In this document: piece by piece, positions 61,701-64,000 of the stretch
Position numbering within the stretch: the stretch's first letter is position 1
Layout: the number at the start of each line of letters is the position of its first letter
Origin: Saprospiraceae bacterium
GTDB lineage: Bacteria > Bacteroidota > Bacteroidia > Chitinophagales > Saprospiraceae
Reading direction: 5' to 3'
Length of the DNA: 64,000 bases
Assembly: GCA_020627535.1 (NCBI GenBank)
Contig: JAHDGU010000004.1
Location: 186,001-250,000 of the forward strand
The notes under the pieces: model-generated
What the model saw: the letters and a program-made list of their open reading frames with translations, nothing else
Databases searched by the model: none
What the model was told of the DNA's origin: nothing
Made by a program: the position numbers and the translations under genes

Positions 61701-61794
61701 CAAGCTCGCGAGGCCCTTCTATGAAGCAATTAATCTGCGCAGAAAGAGAGAGGGACAAAACAAGGTAGAAGAAAATTGTGCTAAGGATTCTCAT
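55744..61794 (-). CDS. Giant PKD/Ig-like adhesin with type B T9SS sorting domain
   Basis: A 2016-residue protein with signal peptide MRILSTIFFYLVLSLSLSAQ. PKD domains are visible as LDYSWGFGDGNSSEDSELQY, SIISWSWDFDDPASGVNNTS and LDIAWDFGDPTSSENTAMSA. Many Ig-like cystine-rich repeats lie between them. Near 1455-1530 and again near 1605-1670 are SdrD_B-like modules (VEVLDDVDGDGAVSGTDTAV, IWEDADGDGVVSGGDIAVGN). The end (IFAPNVFTPNADGVNDHFAL...FSIYNRWGAEVFREANV) is the type B gliding-motility-associated sorting domain, so export by T9SS and surface attachment are expected. Followed by a strong terminator. Confidence 0.92.
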   Translation of the reverse strand: MRILSTIFFYLVLSLSLSAQINCFIEGPRELECPPVTAEYFLFCETDEYEILDWNIDRPWDVDMVEDTAFLIVTYFVGGEYIISAVVASPNEIDTVEINVWVGEGFGEIRLDGCSEDFNDCEHVCVGSTMRFENSNSVGNGSWMVTGDAEVRDFGWYIEVDWTTPGNVTVGYDDYCFVESICIQVMDEPIADFLLDGQSYSDGDTVEVCRFQEIDLKNISTNGLDYSWGFGDGNSSEDSELQYRYELPGVYELRMTANGVCECSDEKCVFVKVDNAASPTLSCVNSVCPETRQRYTAVTDGCTVFDWTVSSNGTVIDGGESSDDFIEVIWHSGPDGFIDLAVSSCASVYCSSSNRFRVPIISPDGPISGDASVCSGELSIYSAPYFPGTSYNWSLSANGTIVENDGGNSIVVLWNDVNAVSSARIDVVYDNCFLECGGDASFDVQITPNMFIEAAPYVCQGDDATASALAGFSVPAPVMARWELQDDQGAVVFSSSTASTATFNFSIPLGNYYWVAIHESDDVCNEIARKLVEVSEVPTEPLAITGEENICPGIPYGYTITRSGEYGTAWEVIDGANTFTYSGQSITHAFGPDAPYEVNAYHVNLQYTDCRSAAIGLTVTGGVAGEITTSGDTVCLESIESYSVELIGASDYQWRVIPDDMGELLQNNTNEIDIFWTKSGTATLRLETCAGAIDKEITVRDLPSFTILGNFSSCGNERETISTDQPSLTHRWIDAAGTIVSNNTSADLLPGYYRVLVTDAFGCSSQQSFQIEELPYPEVSLTSPDAYVTCADIVNGVRLVANTDGIDYSFEWFFNGSSVGTGPRYLATDVGEYQVVATNEFGCSSSSLPATLGGCCPIDSCVVDADPGLGCPLRLYDFDVDIEELTCETKRYTIQEPDYVPGTGRWVVRTISQGAISVVIGDELNYSYDLPGYYQIVFTGKLAGFPYEDPACTHYWIFTDSVRMVSDFLGVTACAGEDIEFNDLSTFIPSESIISWSWDFDDPASGVNNTSSDQNPTHAFTAGGTFDVSLSITAASGCTSTHTESIFVSDGPDLTIAHRAEGCEEVGVLFEIDDSVLDIAWDFGDPTSSENTAMSAAVIHSYDDDGQYTISVSGDDIYGCRGTNTTTIDIMANLLAGDIDVQPSDVLCQGDTATLTSPLGATSWQWSNGESTEAIDVTQSDNYSVFIEDAFGCSFTTDAVFITVNPTPLILAKARRIYIDEDPGPWQDRLMLCEGDLFELQVFSDVALNYLWSTGSTNHEIIFDGHVNPLPDDGVTEYWVVGIDPDTGCPSDTSYVEVEVIANPAVPNIRLASGSACSFDANILAVTNVDPSLEYVWSNGATGTSIEVTAAGTYTVEAFNANGCSSISNELNIRPSAPVDRLPGGCFDLCDPHTLCLPALAGVASYEIFRDGISIETGTTFPDDFLIDQDGSYHFEITTTNGCVAESDPLDVTLYTGVGVVTVEVLDDVDGDGAVSGTDTAVAGITVVIESSTDVQMGSTETEEDGQFDFVDFPADDYLALIDRGELHPRWKVVIDSQAAQLVGCDDSVSVTLLIMENCRVQGPDVELYACEGDTVAFGDSSWIAPGVFEHHYLSSLGCDSVVMVNIVPDDSVNIRVRIWEDADGDGVVSGGDIAVGNIDWILENTDSGTESNESTDASGQSDVIAERGNYLIHLDHDVSSGFQSIIDSLTLDATACGPVEIDLLLAPGCAAVTVTESAQICNGDSIVRAGMAFFESGNYTVLLSDSTSGCDTTLMLSLMVGSPIDISAEIENSCDSATAGASISLTVTGDGPFDFIWDPEADNSPMIEGLSEGTYGVTVIDSSGCSQFAQYVIDPLGDLEFGIAGLFTVEEGEVIELPILGDTDESGVVVTWTPATGLSCTDCFTPVADLDSTQSYEIMITDSNGCLYLLETKVVVLPSRNIFAPNVFTPNADGVNDHFALAAKDPGAIIEEFSIYNRWGAEVFREANVAVAQMKGWNGMQSGRESASQVFVYKAKVRLSDGEVEMVAGDVTLLR

Positions 61795-61943
61795 AGTGTC
61801 TTAAGGTTTTTGACTTCCTTATTTGAGAGACATCTCATGAGCGATCTGTTGTCCAAAATCATCAAAATAAAAATCTTTATTTCGAGGCAACGAAATGAAC
61901 CCAAGCACCCTCTACGGCCTTCAATATCTGACGATTTTGCTGC

Positions 61944-61983
61944 GCAAAAACCCATAATCTACGTGGTCTAGCTGGGTTTTTGC
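61944..61983. promoter_or_regulatory. 11-bp inverted repeat in the divergent promoter region
   Basis: GCAAAAACCCA at 61944-61954 and TGGGTTTTTGC at 61973-61983 pair perfectly around an 18-nt loop. It lies between the divergent genes ending at 61794 (minus) and starting at 62017 (plus), 33 bp before the latter. It could be an operator shared by both or an RNA hairpin in the leader of the peptidase gene. Confidence 0.45.
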
Positions 61984-62016
61984 CCTTATCTTCATATCAC
62001 ACAAAATACCTAAACC

Positions 62017-63420
62017 ATGCTACGCCAAATTACCACAGTCCTTTTGTCGACCATGACACTCGTACTCTGTGCTCAGCAAATCACACCAGCAGGTGGCGGA
62101 GAATATATCCTACCTGATCAGACAGAGTGTCTCAGTGATGAGCAGAGACTAGAGATCATCGAGGCCAATCGCAGCTCCATCAAGCAACTGATGGAGCAAG
62201 GTATCATCAGTGTACTAGACTTGAGGCGACCACCGAGTTTTGGATGGCCATTGAGCTGGGAGGAGAATACTCAGTTTGAACATCCCTACTTCAATAACAA
62301 CTTCGTCGATCTCAATCCTGAGCTTGGTCCTCTTTCCTGGAATCAGTTTAGCGCAAGCAATCTAGACTACAACTGTGGCAACCGCAGTTATGATACCAAT
62401 ACGGGATACAATCATGCGGGCACAGATATGTCTCTCTGGCCATTCAGTTGGCTCCAACACGAAGAGAACACCGTGTCCGTAGTGGCGGCTGATGATGGTG
62501 TCATCATCAACAAGCTGGACGGAAATCCTGACCAAAACTGCTCCTGTGTTGGGAATTGGAATGCTGTGTACTTAAGGCATGCCGATGGCTCTATCTCGTG
62601 GTATGGGCACCTCAAGCGTAATTTACTGACTACAAAGTCCATAGGAGCTTCAGTGAGCAAGGGAGAGTATCTTGGCATCGTAGGGAGCTCAGGTTGTAGT
62701 ACCGGGCCACATCTTCACTTTGAGGTCTATGATCCTGACGGGAATATCGTGGAGCCATTTGCAGGCAACTGCAATGAGACCGTCGATGAATCATGGTGGG
62801 ATGATCAGCAAGCGTACCACGATCCACATATCAATGCCATATTCACCCATGATGCCCCGCCAGAATTTGGCTGTAGAGACAATGAAGTTCCCAATCTGCA
62901 GGAGCAATTTGACCCAGGTGATCAGATCTATACCGCATTTTACTATCGAGACCAGCTTCAAGGACAGATCTCCACGATGCGCTTGATCCAACCAGATGGA
63001 GCATTGTACAATCAGTGGACGCATTCATCTCCTCAGACTTATACGGCTTCGTACTGGTACTGGTGGTGGTTTTTACCAGATCAAGGCCCCTTTGGCACCT
63101 GGACGGTAGAGTGCGAGATCGATGGGAAGCTTGCGCAAAAAGAATTTGAATATGGTGATTTGAGTACGAACTCCACAGATCTCAATCAAGACAATCTATC
63201 TATCTCTCCCATCCCTAGCCAAGGAAAGATCATCATCTCAGGCATAGACGGCCCATATGGATACAATCTCATAGATGTGCGCGGACAGATCGTAAGGAGT
63301 AAAACCAAATTGAACACCAATCAACTCGACTTCACCGATATCACGAATGGCATGTACTATCTCGAGCTATGGACACAAGATGGATATAAAACTCTCGAGA
63401 AAATAATTCTAACACGATAA
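62017..63420 (+). CDS. Secreted M23 metallopeptidase with T9SS tail
   Basis: A 467-residue protein, signal peptide MLRQITTVLLSTMTLVLC. LytM/M23 zinc motifs: HAGTD (133-137), YGH (about 196-198) and HLHFEV (232-237). C-terminal type A T9SS domain (ISPIPSQGKIIISGIDGPYG, NLIDVRGQIVRSKTKLN, GMYYLELWTQDGYKTLEKII). M23 enzymes cut glycyl or peptidoglycan cross-links; with T9SS export it may act on other bacteria or on remodelled cell wall. Confidence 0.92.
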   Translation: MLRQITTVLLSTMTLVLCAQQITPAGGGEYILPDQTECLSDEQRLEIIEANRSSIKQLMEQGIISVLDLRRPPSFGWPLSWEENTQFEHPYFNNNFVDLNPELGPLSWNQFSASNLDYNCGNRSYDTNTGYNHAGTDMSLWPFSWLQHEENTVSVVAADDGVIINKLDGNPDQNCSCVGNWNAVYLRHADGSISWYGHLKRNLLTTKSIGASVSKGEYLGIVGSSGCSTGPHLHFEVYDPDGNIVEPFAGNCNETVDESWWDDQQAYHDPHINAIFTHDAPPEFGCRDNEVPNLQEQFDPGDQIYTAFYYRDQLQGQISTMRLIQPDGALYNQWTHSSPQTYTASYWYWWWFLPDQGPFGTWTVECEIDGKLAQKEFEYGDLSTNSTDLNQDNLSISPIPSQGKIIISGIDGPYGYNLIDVRGQIVRSKTKLNTNQLDFTDITNGMYYLELWTQDGYKTLEKIILTR

Positions 63421-63440
63421 GTGAAAAGATTCCACCAGAC

Positions 63441-64000
63441 GTGTCAAGAATACTCAATATATTTCGCAAAGAATCCATCGCCAATCGCCAGATGAAGAAT
63501 TATATCCTGTACGCCATTGGCGAAATAGTGCTGATCGTCCTAGGTATTCTCATAGCGCTACAAATTAGCAATTGGAACGATGAGAAAAAGGAAGAAAAAC
63601 TTGCCAAGGAAATGTTGTCAGAAATCGAAACTGCTATTGGTGGCGACCTGGCAGAAATGGACAATTTCCTCTACAGTCAAAAAAATGTACTTCAATGTCA
63701 ACAGATCTTTGACCAGTGGCTTTCTTCTGACTCTGCATTTCCTGACTCTCTTTCCAGATACCTCCAGCGCATATTCATTGCCACAGAGTATAGTGTAAAC
63801 TCATCAGGCTACGAAACACTCAAGCAAGAAGGACTCCATCGCATCAAAAATGACTCGCTGAGAAATGCAATCGCCAATCTGTATGAAGTAAAATACCCGA
63901 CTTTTCTAAAGTTTATCGATATCTATGAGAGGTTTCTAGAAGGTCTGATAGTCCACAATCAGGATCACTTCAATGAGCTGAGCTATATCTCACCGACCAT
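63441..64000 (+). CDS. DUF6090-like membrane protein (3' end outside window)
   Basis: Frame VSRILNIFRKESIANRQMKN then YILYAIGEIVLIVLGILIAL and QISNWNDEKKEEKLAKEM. Family members begin with about 15 residues of FRK-type sequence before the helix, so the GTG at 63441 is preferred over the ATG at 63492. The soluble part continues (LSEIETAIGGDLAEMDNFLY, NSSGYETLKQEGLHRIKNDS) to the window edge. The YAIGEIVLIVLGILIALQIS membrane motif is the hallmark. Function unknown. Confidence 0.8.
   Translation, partial: MSRILNIFRKESIANRQMKNYILYAIGEIVLIVLGILIALQISNWNDEKKEEKLAKEMLSEIETAIGGDLAEMDNFLYSQKNVLQCQQIFDQWLSSDSAFPDSLSRYLQRIFIATEYSVNSSGYETLKQEGLHRIKNDSLRNAIANLYEVKYPTFLKFIDIYERFLEGLIVHNQDHFNELSYISPT

Overview
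The window looks like a chromosomal segment of a marine-type Bacteroidota, most likely in or near the Saprospiria. The evidence is: giant secreted proteins with type IX secretion (T9SS) C-terminal sorting domains of both type A and type B; TAnnTTTG-like promoter elements and weak Shine-Dalgarno signals; families largely confined to this phylum (DUF4252, DUF6090-like, TIGR03643/DUF2805, DUF4143 ATPase); and a tmRNA whose deduced tag (GNTSYAMAA) has the phylum's usual form. There is no CRISPR array, prophage, integrase or intact insertion sequence.

Layout. 1-11790 (minus) is the 5' part of a gene for an enormous secreted protein: more than 3,900 residues are visible and the C-terminus lies off the left edge. 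It alternates HYR (hyalin-type) Ig-like repeats with five glycine-rich domains, two of which carry the start motif of the animal ALK/LTK glycine-rich domain. A regulatory-looking spacer (11791-12315) with four TGTTCTGA elements follows. Next come a secreted GH13 alpha-amylase, a DUF2207/LemA pair, an acyltransferase (plsC), a bestrophin channel, an outer-membrane protein, and a tight minus-strand operon of ECF sigma factor, anti-sigma-like protein, two DUF4252 proteins and an ABC-2 exporter.

23904-32601 is mostly housekeeping: the split proton-translocating transhydrogenase (pntAA-pntAB-pntB), era with a coupled unknown gene, a NadR-like kinase, a Bacteroidota-specific secreted protein and fabH. 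It is interrupted at 29864-30166 by a 303-bp element with inverted ends, and a diverged second copy lies at about 55318. 32623-35476 is an accessory patch: a DUF4143 ATPase with a 34-bp perfect palindrome and an exactly 32-bp-phased repeat array upstream, a START-domain protein, and a ParE/ParD-type toxin-antitoxin pair whose toxin is broken in a C6 tract. cutC, an outer-membrane protein, typA, a 1011-residue SGNH/LamG T9SS protein, a zinc metalloprotease, a sterol-desaturase-like enzyme, a thioesterase, a small RRM RNA-binding protein and tmRNA (ssrA) follow.

Downstream of ssrA is a second accessory block: a HEAT-like secreted protein interrupted by an in-frame stop, two tandem arylsulfotransferase-like paralogues, a lipoprotein and an SGNH esterase. 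The window ends with a 2016-residue type-B T9SS adhesin, an M23 peptidase and a truncated DUF6090-like gene.

Taken together, the window is dominated by cell-surface and secreted functions (adhesion, polysaccharide and sulfate-ester handling, proteolysis) set among conserved housekeeping genes. A near-palindromic 15-mer of the type GGCTTTCGCCAAAAT recurs about ten times across it, inside and outside genes. The best candidates for something undescribed are the HYR/ALK-type glycine-rich giant, the 32-bp phased palindromic array beside the DUF4143 ATPase, and the 303-bp dispersed element.
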